The notes under the pieces: generated by a model
Told to the model about the DNA's origin: nothing
The model's input: the letters and a program-made list of their open reading frames with translations, nothing else
Databases searched by the model: none
In this document: positions 18,059-26,883 of the stretch, piece after piece
How positions within the stretch are numbered: the first letter of the stretch is position 1
How the letters are laid out: each line of letters begins with the position of its first letter
Assembly (NCBI GenBank): GCA_963677375.2
Contig: CAXXIF010000002.1
Location: 124,001 to 188,000 of the forward strand
Length of the DNA stretch: 64,000 bases
Source: Pseudaeromonas sp963677375
GTDB lineage: Bacteria; Pseudomonadota; Gammaproteobacteria; Enterobacterales; Aeromonadaceae
Direction of reading: 5' to 3'
Program-made: the position numbers and the translations under genes

Positions 18059-21000
18059 GTCAGTGATAACCCCTGTGCGTTAGCAAGCTGCTCGAGCATG
18101 TCCATCAGATCAGATTTACCGGCTGCAGTGGTTGGTATCACCGCAGTCTTCCCGCCCATTTTGATCTCGACTATTGACCGGTCTTCTTTTGCGGCGGACG
18201 TGGTTTTCGAGGTCGAGCTATCCGCCGTAGGCGTAGTGGTATTCTTGCTGGATGATGACGACTTGGCGGCGCTGGCCGCTTCCTCGGCGGCGGCAGCTCT
18301 TTTGGCGGCAGCCTCCTCAGCAATGTCACTCATCTTTTTCTTGTGTAGCTCTTCCAGGATCCCCATCGATTTTTTCAGATCAGCTATGGCTTGCGAGTCC
18401 TGAGCGGCTTTTGCAATTTCCAGCTGCTGCTTCAGCGAGGCCATTTTGGTTTCATAGTCTCGCTTCTCTACGGCATCCAGAGCCCCGTTGTACTGGTCTA
18501 ACTCATCCAGCAGGCTATTGAGTGTCGACTTGGCGCTATCCTCCAGCGCCTCCATCTTCGATCTGGCAGCATCAATCGCCGATTTCAGACCGGATAAGTC
18601 CTGTTCGTCCAGCATGTCCAGGTTCTTGTACAGCCCTTCAGCACGTTTGACGGTCTTGGCAGTGACGTTATCGACATCAGTCAGCTGAGCCGTCATCTTC
18701 TCGGCGGCCAGTGCCTGCTTGAGATAGGCCCGTTCGGATGCCAGATAGGCCAACCCCAGATCTTTGATATGCCCCTGAATGTCATCGAGGGTGACTGCGG
18801 AGCGGATCTCCCGCCACTGTGCAGCGTTGTCAGCGAGTTTTTGATTCAGCACAGTAATAGCGCTACTGGCTTCAGTACTACCCCGTGTCCAGCCCATGAT
18901 GTTGCTCATCATGGACTCAGTTTGGGCGCTCATGTCCTTGGCCATTTGCTGCAGAGCAGAGCTGTAGTTGCCGATGTAGGCTGCAGCGGACTGAGCCCCT
19001 GCTCTGGTCGCCTCCATGGCTTTTTGAATGTTCTCAGCATTCTGCTCGGTGACGGTTTTCTGGGGTTTTTCTCCAGTTCCATTTACTTGATTCTGAAGGC
19101 GCAGCAATTCACGCAACTGCTCACTGGTCTGGTCGGCACTGGAACCTGTGGAATCAATCGATTGGATTAAAGTTACTAGTTGATCTGATAGTCCCAGCGT
19201 AGCTGCTTGGGCATAAAGCGAAGCATCGGCATATCGACCCGTCGCAGCCGCGGCCTCCAATTCTGATTCGGCGTAGACCAGAAATGCCTGACGTTGGACG
19301 GCTAGGCTATCATTCATCAATCTTACCGAGTTATACGCGGCCTTGTTTTTGGCAGCCAGTTCCTGCAAAGCAGCAGCCGACTTAATCCCAAGTTGCTGGT
19401 ACGCAGACCCCGTTTCATCAGCCGCATCGGCATTTGCCTTCTGCTGTTTATTGGTCTTTTCCAGCTCCTTATTAACCTTGCCAACCGTCTGCTTATATTC
19501 CTCAGCAGATATTTTACCGGTGGTATAAGCATCCTTGGCGGCTTCCTTTTGCAGCTTAAGCAAGTCGATGTAAATAACAGCCCCTGCGGCGGACTCATTA
19601 GAAAGCTTCTTAGCCGCCTCAGTGGCCTGAGCCAATGAATCGATATATGGCTGACCAACGAGCTTCCCCTTGTCATGCAGCTCTTGCATGCCGTCCGTCA
19701 GAGCTTTTATTTCCGCAACGTTATGCGCGGAATCAAATGCCTTATCTAAATACGCTTTAGTAGCTTGCCCGTTGACCTCCGCTGAATTAGCAATAGCGGT
19801 CAAACCAAAAACAAAATCTTGAACAGTTGAGCTAACCCGGCCAGATGCTTGTTCGAGATCAATACCTGCTTTTGCGAATAGATCTGAGATTGCCGAATTA
19901 GTCTGCTCTGTCGTTTCTCGCAAACCACGATAGTGGCTTTGAATAGCGCCAATGCTTGACCTGGATTGCTCCTCTGTTTTCTGCATGGCCTTCGCCATGA
20001 TCACTGACGCGCTTTCTTGCCCACCAGCCATTTTGGATGTGGCATCAATGATGTCATTCGCATCCTCTTGAAGAGAGGTAGCGAAGGCGTTGTACTCGGC
20101 CTTCATCAATCCAGATGATTCCCGGATCTTTCCTGCTAGTCCGTTCTGGCCCATGGCCTCAGAAAGAGCAGCCACACTATCCAATATTTTCGCGATGGCA
20201 TACGTTGGCTTTAACAGCTCAACAGCAAGACCTTTTACCGTACCAGTGAACAGGTTGAATACAATTCTGAGGCTTTGTACCGCAGCATTTGTTCCTGCGA
20301 TTAACCCATCGAAACTGCCGCCAATATCCAGAATGAACTGCTTAGTGGCTTCTCCGGTTGTTACCAACCAATCAGATACCTGTTTTGCGTACTGCTGTAG
20401 GCGACCATCATTGGCCATCTGGTTGATGGTATTGCTCAGCTCTTGGAGCTGATTCTTAGCCCATTCAAGTGCGCCAGCATTGGCTATCGATGTTTTGAAC
20501 TCGGTCCAGCTATCTCCCAGATTTGACAGCAGCCCAGACATAGTGCTCATTTGCGCATTTGCTGCGCCGACAGACTGGTTACCCATCTCCGAAATCAAAG
20601 CCTTGATAGCATCGCGACCTAGCAGGCCGCTTTGCGACATGGCTTGTAACTCTGCAGTCGTTTTGCCAGTGGCTTGAGATAATAAAGCCATGACGGGAAC
20701 GCCACGCTCTATCATCTGATTCATCTCTTCGGCTTGAAGCCTCCCTTTCGACCATGCCTGGCCAAGAGCAAGTGTTACTCCCTGCAGCCCCTCAAACCCG
20801 ATGCCTAACTTCGATGACTGATCAACAACGGCCTGCATCGTGCCATCCATAGGATCTAGGCCCATGGCCTTTAGCCTGATGAATGTTTCAGTGACTTCAT
20901 TCAGCTGGAGCGGTGTGTCTTTAGCAAACTTCTTGATCCATGCGGTTGCCTGTTGGCCGTTCTCAATAGACCCCATTACGGCAGTCATTTGAATGCCAAG

Positions 21001-22014
21001 CTGCTCCGCCTTATCTCCAGCTTGAAACAAGGACACCAAGCTATCTTTAATCGCCTGGATTCCAACATAAGCCCCAGCCAGTGCAACCAGCTTCCCAGTC
21101 AAAGAAACAACGCTGGATGTAAAACCGCCTGTTTTTTCATGAAGCTCAGCAGTGCTGTTTTTCGTCTTGTCGGCCGCTTGTCCATATTCTTTCAGTTGCT
21201 GCTCGCCAGCTTTGAGTTGCTCATTCACCCATTGCTGGTCGCCTGCCTGATTGCGTAGCTGTTTCGCTAATCCAGCAATCTCCTGCTCTGCCTGTTGTGT
21301 TGCAGCCTTGAGCCCCCGCTGCTCTGCGGCCAACTGTTTGGTATTCAGCCCAGACTGCTGCAACTGGGTGCGCAGACCATTCAGGGTTCCGCTCTGCTTG
21401 ATGTACTGATCATCAAGCTGGTTCACCTCTTTACGGGCAGCGTTGAACTCCCGGGTCTGCTGCTTCACCGCTTGCTTGGTGGAGAGCATGGCCTTCTCGA
21501 GCGTCGAGGTCTCTTTGCTCGATGCCTTGTATTGCTCGCCAAGCAGCTTTGCTTGTTCCTCGGCAGCCTTCAGCTCATCACGCTGCGCTCGAGTTGGGCT
21601 GGCGCTGTCTTTGATGCCCTTGGTCAGCAGATCAACCTTGACCTTGGCAGCTTGCCACTCGTCGGCCAGCGCCTGGGTAGCGGTCTTGCTGGAACGATAC
21701 TCGGCATTGGTCGATGCCACTTGCTGCTTGGAATCCGCCAGCCCCTTACCTAACGATGTGGCTCGGGTACGGGCCTCATCCAGCGTTGAGCTCAGATCAG
21801 CGGTGCCCTTCTTCAGGGTCTGGAATTCAGAGATCAGCTGGTCCTGCTGGCGCAGGTTATCCAGGGTGGAAACTAAGCGTTCAACTTCATCGCTAGATTC
21901 TGCGGTTTGACCACCCAGCTTATCGACCTCGGTAATAAGCTTGGCTACATCCACCAGCCCATCAATGAGAGCTGTGATCTTTAATTGAATTTCACTGCTA
22001 TTGCCGGATGCCAT
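18055..22014 (-). CDS. Tail tape measure protein
   Basis: 1319 aa. Residues 1-290 are almost continuous coiled coil (heptads rich in A, Q, K, L). A tape-measure N-terminal-type domain follows (about 325-520: AGDKAEQLGIQMTAVMG, NQMIERGVPVMALLSQATGKT, GLLGRDAIKALISEMG). Two hydrophobic segments lie near 300 and 590-620, and the C-terminal 150 residues are again coiled coil ending in a low-complexity Ala/Ser/Lys stretch. At the usual 0.15 nm per residue it predicts a tail near 200 nm, so a siphovirus. It spans the centre of the lumen during assembly and is ejected with DNA. Confidence 0.93.
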   Translation of the reverse strand: MASGNSSEIQLKITALIDGLVDVAKLITEVDKLGGQTAESSDEVERLVSTLDNLRQQDQLISEFQTLKKGTADLSSTLDEARTRATSLGKGLADSKQQVASTNAEYRSSKTATQALADEWQAAKVKVDLLTKGIKDSASPTRAQRDELKAAEEQAKLLGEQYKASSKETSTLEKAMLSTKQAVKQQTREFNAARKEVNQLDDQYIKQSGTLNGLRTQLQQSGLNTKQLAAEQRGLKAATQQAEQEIAGLAKQLRNQAGDQQWVNEQLKAGEQQLKEYGQAADKTKNSTAELHEKTGGFTSSVVSLTGKLVALAGAYVGIQAIKDSLVSLFQAGDKAEQLGIQMTAVMGSIENGQQATAWIKKFAKDTPLQLNEVTETFIRLKAMGLDPMDGTMQAVVDQSSKLGIGFEGLQGVTLALGQAWSKGRLQAEEMNQMIERGVPVMALLSQATGKTTAELQAMSQSGLLGRDAIKALISEMGNQSVGAANAQMSTMSGLLSNLGDSWTEFKTSIANAGALEWAKNQLQELSNTINQMANDGRLQQYAKQVSDWLVTTGEATKQFILDIGGSFDGLIAGTNAAVQSLRIVFNLFTGTVKGLAVELLKPTYAIAKILDSVAALSEAMGQNGLAGKIRESSGLMKAEYNAFATSLQEDANDIIDATSKMAGGQESASVIMAKAMQKTEEQSRSSIGAIQSHYRGLRETTEQTNSAISDLFAKAGIDLEQASGRVSSTVQDFVFGLTAIANSAEVNGQATKAYLDKAFDSAHNVAEIKALTDGMQELHDKGKLVGQPYIDSLAQATEAAKKLSNESAAGAVIYIDLLKLQKEAAKDAYTTGKISAEEYKQTVGKVNKELEKTNKQQKANADAADETGSAYQQLGIKSAAALQELAAKNKAAYNSVRLMNDSLAVQRQAFLVYAESELEAAAATGRYADASLYAQAATLGLSDQLVTLIQSIDSTGSSADQTSEQLRELLRLQNQVNGTGEKPQKTVTEQNAENIQKAMEATRAGAQSAAAYIGNYSSALQQMAKDMSAQTESMMSNIMGWTRGSTEASSAITVLNQKLADNAAQWREIRSAVTLDDIQGHIKDLGLAYLASERAYLKQALAAEKMTAQLTDVDNVTAKTVKRAEGLYKNLDMLDEQDLSGLKSAIDAARSKMEALEDSAKSTLNSLLDELDQYNGALDAVEKRDYETKMASLKQQLEIAKAAQDSQAIADLKKSMGILEELHKKKMSDIAEEAAAKRAAAAEEAASAAKSSSSSKNTTTPTADSSTSKTTSAAKEDRSIVEIKMGGKTAVIPTTAAGKSDLMDMLEQLANAQGLSLT

Positions 22015-22032
22015 TTAGCCTCCCCAAAAAGT

Positions 22033-22053
22033 AAAACCCGCACTCGGCGGGTT
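22033..22053 (-). terminator. Intrinsic terminator ahead of the tape measure gene
   Basis: AACCCGC/GCGGGTT stem followed by a T-rich run on the minus strand, 19 bases before the tape measure start. It may also stop antisense transcription from the tail tube side. Confidence 0.7.
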
Positions 22054-22180
22054 GATATGGCGTAAAGGAATTTAATCTAGTGACAATTTGAGCTAAGCCC
22101 ATATTTCAAAGACAACCCGATCAGTTAGGCTGGATCGCCGGAGTTATTTGGCAACCCATTCAATCAACATCGGAGAAAAT

Positions 22181-22474
22181 ATGACCAACATGGAGCACCT
22201 GCTTGAAAAGCTGATATCTATCAATGAAGGTATCAGCAGCACCCTTGATCAAGTGTTATCAGAGGTTAAAGACATCAGATCAGAGCTTGCATGGAATGAA
22301 GAGCTAAGCTCGATGCATGAACTTTTGAGTCGCCTTGACTCATTAGCTAATGAATTTAACTGGTCTGAAGATGTTACATTTGCAGGACACATCTCATCAG
22401 AAATAAGGGAGGCAAACGAGACCCTTTCGAGAATCGATGATCACCTATTTGACATGAAAACCCCTGCTTCATAA
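22181..22474 (+). CDS. Small coiled-coil hypothetical protein
   Basis: 97 aa, acidic, helical heptads (LLEKLISINEGISSTLDQVLSEVKDI). No family recognised. CGGAGAAAAT precedes the ATG at 22181. It lies on the opposite strand to the tail genes, together with the antirepressor, and ends in its own terminator, so it is an independent accessory unit. Confidence 0.65.
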   Translation: MTNMEHLLEKLISINEGISSTLDQVLSEVKDIRSELAWNEELSSMHELLSRLDSLANEFNWSEDVTFAGHISSEIREANETLSRIDDHLFDMKTPAS

Positions 22475-22492
22475 TCAATACTCAGCAGTCAT

Positions 22493-22520
22493 AGGGGGGG
22501 TAATTGTGCCCCCTTTTGTT
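22493..22520 (+). terminator. Intrinsic terminator
   Basis: GGGGG-TAATTGTG-CCCCC followed by TTTTGTT. It closes the small coiled-coil gene. Confidence 0.75.
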
Positions 22521-22553
22521 TGGCTATCTATTGTCCGAATAAGACAACAAAAG

Positions 22554-22582
22554 TTGACGAAGAGAGTCTGCTATCCCAGAAT
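22554..22582 (+). promoter_or_regulatory. Possible promoter of the C4-like RNA/antirepressor unit
   Basis: TTGACG, 17-base spacer and CAGAAT. The -35 box is good and the -10 box weak. An inverted TTGTC/GACAA lies just upstream (22531-22547). Confidence 0.4.
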
Positions 22583-22697
22583 GGGTACCCAAGAGCGTAG
22601 AAACTCTTTTTGCACCCCGGAACCCACCGCGCCCGTCAGACGTGGATTTTTTATGCCTTAGATCCGTCAAGGGTCAGGCACCGCGCCAGTTTGTTAT

Positions 22698-22794
22698 GGC
22701 CGGGAGGGCGAGGAATATAATACCCGTAAGGGGAATAACTCCGCCGTGGGTGCACGGTTTCTAACCTCCCGGCCACCATTAATTCCGATGGTGG
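22698..22794 (+). ncRNA. C4-like antisense leader RNA of the antirepressor
   Basis: The 346-base leader 22475-22820 has no gene. A 10-bp perfect stem pairs 22698-22707 with 22765-22774. Inside it, GGTGC (22749-22753) and GTTTCTAA (22757-22764) are complementary to GCACC (22816-22820) and TTAGAAAC (22803-22810), which flank and include the ribosome site and touch the antirepressor ATG. A further hairpin CCACCAT/ATGGTGG lies at 22773-22794. This is the layout of P1/P7 C4 RNA, which blocks ant translation in trans. Exact RNA ends cannot be seen. Confidence 0.65.
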
Positions 22795-22820
22795 TCAACC
22801 GCTTAGAAACGGGGCGCACC

Positions 22821-23720
22821 ATGACTACTCAACTTACTTTCCAAAACACTCAATTTAACGTCATCGATCGCAATGGCCAGCCTTGGCTTAGGTATCTCCA
22901 GATCGGAGATGCCTTGGGGTACAGCAATCCACATCTCCTGAATAAGGTATACCAGAAGCATCAGGATGAATTTACCGACCGCATGACGTCGGTCATCAAA
23001 CTACCTTCCGGAGGCGGAGAACAAGAAACTCGGATCTTCTCTTTGCGTGGAGCTCACCTACTAGCCATGCTCTCTCGCACCAAGCTGGCCAAGGAATTCC
23101 GCAAGTGGGTGCTGGATGTGCTTGATCACGAGATTGATGCCGTAGTGTCACAACCCAAAGCCATTCCAGACAAGCTCACAAATGAGCAACTGCAAACCAT
23201 CAAAACAATGGTGAAGGCCAGAGTTGAAGGCTTACCCAAAGACAAACAGGCCAAGGGGGCGATCACCTGCTGGTCGGCCATTAAGTCAAAGTTCGGGACT
23301 AGCTATAAAGAGATATCGCCAGATAACTTCTGCGAGGCTTTGTCACTGGTGGCAAGACTAACCCTTGAAGGGGAACTCCTCGGCCCAGAGGTGCCCGCTG
23401 TTAAGGCACCGCTCGATATCAATTACTCACTTGAATGGTGGTTAGCTCACAATCCAGCGCTGCGCCGGATCAATGAGTTCAATCATAAAAAGGGGGATTC
23501 CCTCGCCGTGCCAGCATCCGTCCTTAACTCGATGGATAGCCCATCGCCAATCAATTTATTGCTAACCAAATTAGCCAGAGAGGGTTACAGCGTGGAGGCA
23601 TGCCGACTGGAGGCGATTGCATGGCGCTATCACCTTGAATCTGCACTGCTCCACATTCAAATGTCCCATCAAAGACAAAAAGACATTCTGGAATCTGCTA
23701 TCTCATTCAGACTTCAGTAA
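22821..23720 (+). CDS. BRO-N-type phage antirepressor
   Basis: 299 aa from the ATG at 22821. The N-terminus is a BRO-N domain (LTFQNTQFNVIDRNGQPWLRY, ALGYSNPHLLNKVY, FSLRGAHLLAMLSRTKLAKEFRKWVLDVLD). The C-terminal 170 residues are a separate domain of unknown type. Proteins of this kind, such as P22 Ant, inactivate the CI repressor. The start is flanked by the C4-like target sites, which argues for antisense control. Inserted on the plus strand inside the tail operon, apart from the other immunity genes, as in P22 immI. Confidence 0.8.
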   Translation: MTTQLTFQNTQFNVIDRNGQPWLRYLQIGDALGYSNPHLLNKVYQKHQDEFTDRMTSVIKLPSGGGEQETRIFSLRGAHLLAMLSRTKLAKEFRKWVLDVLDHEIDAVVSQPKAIPDKLTNEQLQTIKTMVKARVEGLPKDKQAKGAITCWSAIKSKFGTSYKEISPDNFCEALSLVARLTLEGELLGPEVPAVKAPLDINYSLEWWLAHNPALRRINEFNHKKGDSLAVPASVLNSMDSPSPINLLLTKLAREGYSVEACRLEAIAWRYHLESALLHIQMSHQRQKDILESAISFRLQ

Positions 23721-23759
23721 CAATTAGGCCCGGGAGACCGGGCCTAGCAAATAGAACAC

Positions 23760-24524
23760 TTAGTCCACGTCAAAAACTTCGATAGTCCATGGCGCTGTCT
23801 TGCCAGCCGGGGTGACCAGCGTTCCCTCCAGTTCGCCTTCAATGAAGTCACCCTTCATCAGGTCGGTGGCCCCTTTGGCGGTAAACACGCCATGCTCGAT
23901 GACAACGCGCACGCGCTCGTTGGTTGCCAAGTTGACACCATCCACCAGGATGCGGCGCGGCTTGGTAATCTCGGTGGCGCCAGAAACTTTGGTCCCAGAA
24001 ACGGCTTTGGTCTTGTAGGAAACCTTGACAGCCACAGCAGCCGCCTCGGTCAACGCCATAATCAAGCCCAGGTCGCGCTTCACTTCGTAGTCGGTACCCT
24101 CCACCAGCGGGGTACTGTCGGAGGCTTTCTTCACAGACCAACTGGCGGTGTCGATGTTCTGGTTGGCCAGTTCCAGGTAGCCACCAGCTGACAGCGTCAC
24201 AGCCTCATCCGTCACAGTCTTTGCCACCGTGGTAAACGATTCCGCTTTACCTGCAACGGCATCGGCCAGCAGCGCCTTGCTGGCGGTATCCCACTTGATG
24301 GACACCTTAGCCGGATCCTTCGGCACCTGAACGGCATCCAATGTCTGACCGAAGCTTTCTTTCTTGTTTGATGAGCGGCTCTTTTCTTCAGTGGTAGGCG
24401 GTGTCAGTTGCAACTGACTGACGTTGATCGGCCCTGATGCCGGGCCATACACGCCGGCAGACAGGATCTCAGACATGAAAACATCGCCTGCCAGCAGCAG
24501 GCCTGAATCAACAAATTTACCCAT
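23760..24524 (-). CDS. Major tail tube protein
   Basis: 254 aa from the ATG at 24524 (MGKFVDSGLLLAGDVFM), chosen because AGGAG lies 10 bases upstream; an ATG 9 bases earlier has none. The N-terminus with GLLLAGDVFM and a beta-rich, Ala/Val/Thr-rich body are typical of siphovirus tube subunits that stack as hexamers around the tape measure. The position just upstream of the tape measure (apart from the antirepressor unit) supports this. Family match is by pattern only. Confidence 0.75.
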   Translation of the reverse strand: MGKFVDSGLLLAGDVFMSEILSAGVYGPASGPINVSQLQLTPPTTEEKSRSSNKKESFGQTLDAVQVPKDPAKVSIKWDTASKALLADAVAGKAESFTTVAKTVTDEAVTLSAGGYLELANQNIDTASWSVKKASDSTPLVEGTDYEVKRDLGLIMALTEAAAVAVKVSYKTKAVSGTKVSGATEITKPRRILVDGVNLATNERVRVVIEHGVFTAKGATDLMKGDFIEGELEGTLVTPAGKTAPWTIEVFDVD

Positions 24525-24547
24525 GGCGGGCATCTCCTATGCGGATA

Positions 24548-24607
24548 TAAAAAACCCGCCGGAGCGGGTGGTTAGCGAGTAAAAATAAAAACCCGCCGAG
24601 GCGGGTT
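24548..24607 (-). terminator. Two tandem intrinsic terminators
   Basis: Stems CCCGC/GCGGG at 24555-24568 and ACCCGCC/GGCGGGT at 24591-24606, each followed by T-rich runs on the minus strand. They separate the tail terminator gene from the tail tube gene. Confidence 0.8.
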
Positions 24608-24634
24608 GCGGTTTAGAGATTGGCGAGCATCACA

Positions 24635-25051
24635 TCAGGTGGTGTACTCAATGGTGATAGGAATCGAGGTTAGGTACAGCTCAGATTGTATTTCCTCTGG
24701 CTCCAAGTTGATCTCTCCAACGCTCAACTTCAGCAAAGAGGTTCCTTCCAAAGGAACACCGAATGTTAAAGGAACGAGCTCGTTCAGTACGGAATCGAGC
24801 AGCGCGTCACGAGCGGATCGGCCACCAGATACTTCTTGATACAGGTCGAGCTGTAACGCCCTCGACCGCTTCCATCCGGTCCCTCGTCGTTCAATGCCTC
24901 TTTCTTTGAGCTCTCGTAGGTGACAGACCGGCAGCAGGGTGTATTCATCAATTTGAGGCATGCCATCACACACGCAGTCTGGTTTGCTGAACTCAGAGAT
25001 CAAACGAAGCTTTGTCAGCAGAGCGTCAACGATCACGGTAACTGCGGTCAT
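24635..25051 (-). CDS. Tail terminator / minor tail protein
   Basis: 138 aa, alpha/beta protein of the size and position of lambda gpU-like tail terminators, which cap the tail tube before it joins the head. Features: start MTAVTVIVDALLTKLR, ending ITIEYTT. CVC and PVC give three Cys near residues 25-45. Overlaps the upstream gene stop by 4 bases. Confidence 0.65.
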   Translation of the reverse strand: MTAVTVIVDALLTKLRLISEFSKPDCVCDGMPQIDEYTLLPVCHLRELKERGIERRGTGWKRSRALQLDLYQEVSGGRSARDALLDSVLNELVPLTFGVPLEGTSLLKLSVGEINLEPEEIQSELYLTSIPITIEYTT

Positions 25052-25608
25052 AGGCCGATCTCCTGTGTGATTCTAATTTCGAGGCTTTTTTGGATCTGGG
25101 TGATGTACTGCTCGGTGATGATCCCATCCCACCACAGCTTCAACCCGACGCCAGATGACCGCACAAGCACTTTTTTCCCCGCCTTTTCATAACGGATCAA
25201 TGGCTTTTGCTTTTTGCCGTATGGGTTCACAAACCCGTAGACTTGAATTCGCTTGCCACCTCGCTGCACGAACACACTTGCTCGAGTTCCTGTTTTATCT
25301 TCTATCGCGGTCGTGAACTTGACCCTTGAGAATGGGATCCTCTTTGTGTCGAGTGAGATAGTGGCCTCATCATGCTTTGTCGATGCCCGACCAATCTTGA
25401 TTCGAGCCTTGACCGACGCCTCGGAAAATCCATCTGCGGTAATGCGCTGGATCAGGTCGGCCCTAGTCTCCCTCGCTTGCTCATTGATGATGCCAGAAAT
25501 CTGCTGCCGCAGCTTCGCAGGCAACGCCTTGAACTCCTCTATGCGCTTGTTCAATCCAACCAGGGTGATGGCTTTCGGTCGCCTGGCTCGACTTGTTCCG
25601 CCCGGCAT
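25048..25608 (-). CDS. Head-tail joining protein (HK97 gp10 / lambda gpZ-like)
   Basis: 186 aa from the ATG at 25608, which overlaps the previous stop. Basic and helical N-terminus (LNKRIEEFKALPAKLRQQISGIINEQ), then IQRITADGFSEASVKARIKIGRAS, a pattern of prophage minor tail protein Z/HK97 gp10 proteins that finish the tail before joining. The longer upstream reading frame to 25803 is not used, since it is inside the preceding gene. Confidence 0.7.
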   Translation of the reverse strand: MPGGTSRARRPKAITLVGLNKRIEEFKALPAKLRQQISGIINEQARETRADLIQRITADGFSEASVKARIKIGRASTKHDEATISLDTKRIPFSRVKFTTAIEDKTGTRASVFVQRGGKRIQVYGFVNPYGKKQKPLIRYEKAGKKVLVRSSGVGLKLWWDGIITEQYITQIQKSLEIRITQEIGL

Positions 25609-26147
25609 CAGCTCACCATCACGCGAATTGTGGTGCCATTGTCGGAACCTTCCACTTTGCCTTCGATCCGATAGCTGCGCCCACGCATGGCAAGCTGATC
25701 GCCAACTCTGGCAAACGGCCACACAAGCTCCGGCAAGATCAGGTCTATCTGCTGGCGAGGTTCGGAGCGAGCCCCAACCAGGATATTTTCCATAGCCAGC
25801 CAAGCAGAAACTTGGTATGGATCTCCGTCTTTTGGGGTGTAGTGCGCGGGCTCACCGGCGAGCTTTCTGGCTGCAATCTGCATTTCCCCTGTAGTGGGGT
25901 TAATGTCCTCGATGAGATACCAATCAACCCCATGCTTGAGCAACTGCCCGGGCAGAACGCCTGGGCGAGGACGAATCGTGATGAACGTGGTGCCACTGGC
26001 GTAGATACTGGACTGAGATTCACGCCCTGCTGATTTTGGGGCCACCAGCTTTGCCCACAAAGTTCCGAGCTTGGGCCAACTGGGCGGTGAACCTGAGCCC
26101 GTTCCGAACCAGATCAACCGGCTATTAAGCTCTCCACTTTTGAGCAT
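25608..26147 (-). CDS. Head-closure / neck protein
   Basis: 179 aa, beta-rich. No named family recognised with certainty; SSIYASGTTFITIRPRPGVLPGQLLKHG and the C-terminal GRSYRIEGKVEGSDN fit head-closure stopper proteins that sit between the connector and the tail terminator. Gene order supports this. Confidence 0.6.
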   Translation of the reverse strand: MLKSGELNSRLIWFGTGSGSPPSWPKLGTLWAKLVAPKSAGRESQSSIYASGTTFITIRPRPGVLPGQLLKHGVDWYLIEDINPTTGEMQIAARKLAGEPAHYTPKDGDPYQVSAWLAMENILVGARSEPRQQIDLILPELVWPFARVGDQLAMRGRSYRIEGKVEGSDNGTTIRVMVS

Positions 26148-26155
26148 GTATCCCC

Positions 26156-26494
26156 CTAGCCGACAGCCAGTTCACGATAGGCCTGAATCAGGCTGGCATA
26201 CGCCAGCGGAATCGTGGTAGCGATAGTACCGGTGACAACCGCTTCACGATTGGTGTACCAATGGCTGATCAGCATGAGAGCAGCCATACGCAGTGCCGAA
26301 GTTAGCGGCTGCTGTGGCTTTGAATCCCCTGGAGTCACTACCGGCGTTTGATCGACAGCAATCAACTGCTTATTGGTGTCGTTCTCGATCTGAATAATCG
26401 CGGCTGAAATGAGCACAGAGAGATGCTCATCTTCGGTGGCGTCATCCAGTTCGAGCCGGCATTGCCGCTTTGCCTCTTCAAGACTGATCAGCAT
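26156..26494 (-). CDS. Head-tail connector (gp6-like adaptor)
   Basis: 112 aa, all-helical. Start MLISLEEAKRQCRLELDD and HISHWYTNREAV-type pattern (LMLISHWYTNREAVVTG) match the phage gp6-like head-tail connector family (Phage_connect_1), which forms the ring under the portal. Confidence 0.8.
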   Translation of the reverse strand: MLISLEEAKRQCRLELDDATEDEHLSVLISAAIIQIENDTNKQLIAVDQTPVVTPGDSKPQQPLTSALRMAALMLISHWYTNREAVVTGTIATTIPLAYASLIQAYRELAVG

Positions 26495-26497
26495 GAG

Positions 26498-26824
26498 TTA
26501 CTCCTGACCCTGTTCCTGATCTAGAAATGGCTTAGCCAGTTTCGATTTGATCAGGTGATCTGCGACATCGATGGCGAAATGAGTGACATCGCCCTTGCTG
26601 TAGTTCTTGTAAGGCCCCAGCAGAGTGACCAGCTTTTTATCGGCAACTAATTCTTCCTGGTCTTGTTGCAGTTGCTGCTCGATCACTCCAGTTTCGGTGG
26701 TGATTTTCAGCGCTTCCTCATCAACTCCAGAACCTGGAGTCGGAAGCGTAATCCCCTGATTAGCCTGAACCTGTTGCAGTTGCTGCTCGTCTTTACTTGC
26801 GGCGACGGCTGGCTGTTTGACCAT
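26498..26824 (-). CDS. Hypothetical head gene
   Basis: 108 aa, Gln/Glu-rich N-terminus (QQLQQVQANQG, IEQQLQQDQEEL), then GPYKNYSKGDVTHFAIDVADHLIKSKLAKP. No family recognised. Lies between the capsid and connector genes, so probably a head protein. Confidence 0.6.
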   Translation of the reverse strand: MVKQPAVAASKDEQQLQQVQANQGITLPTPGSGVDEEALKITTETGVIEQQLQQDQEELVADKKLVTLLGPYKNYSKGDVTHFAIDVADHLIKSKLAKPFLDQEQGQE

Positions 26825-26883
26825 GATGGATCCTTATGTGGTAGCGAATGAAGAGGAGCCCCGGGTTTCGGGGCTCCGTTGCA

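Noticed and set aside
22475..22820. A small protein gene in the antirepressor leader
   Set aside because: Open frames there are short and lack ribosome sites; the base-pairing pattern explains the stretch better.
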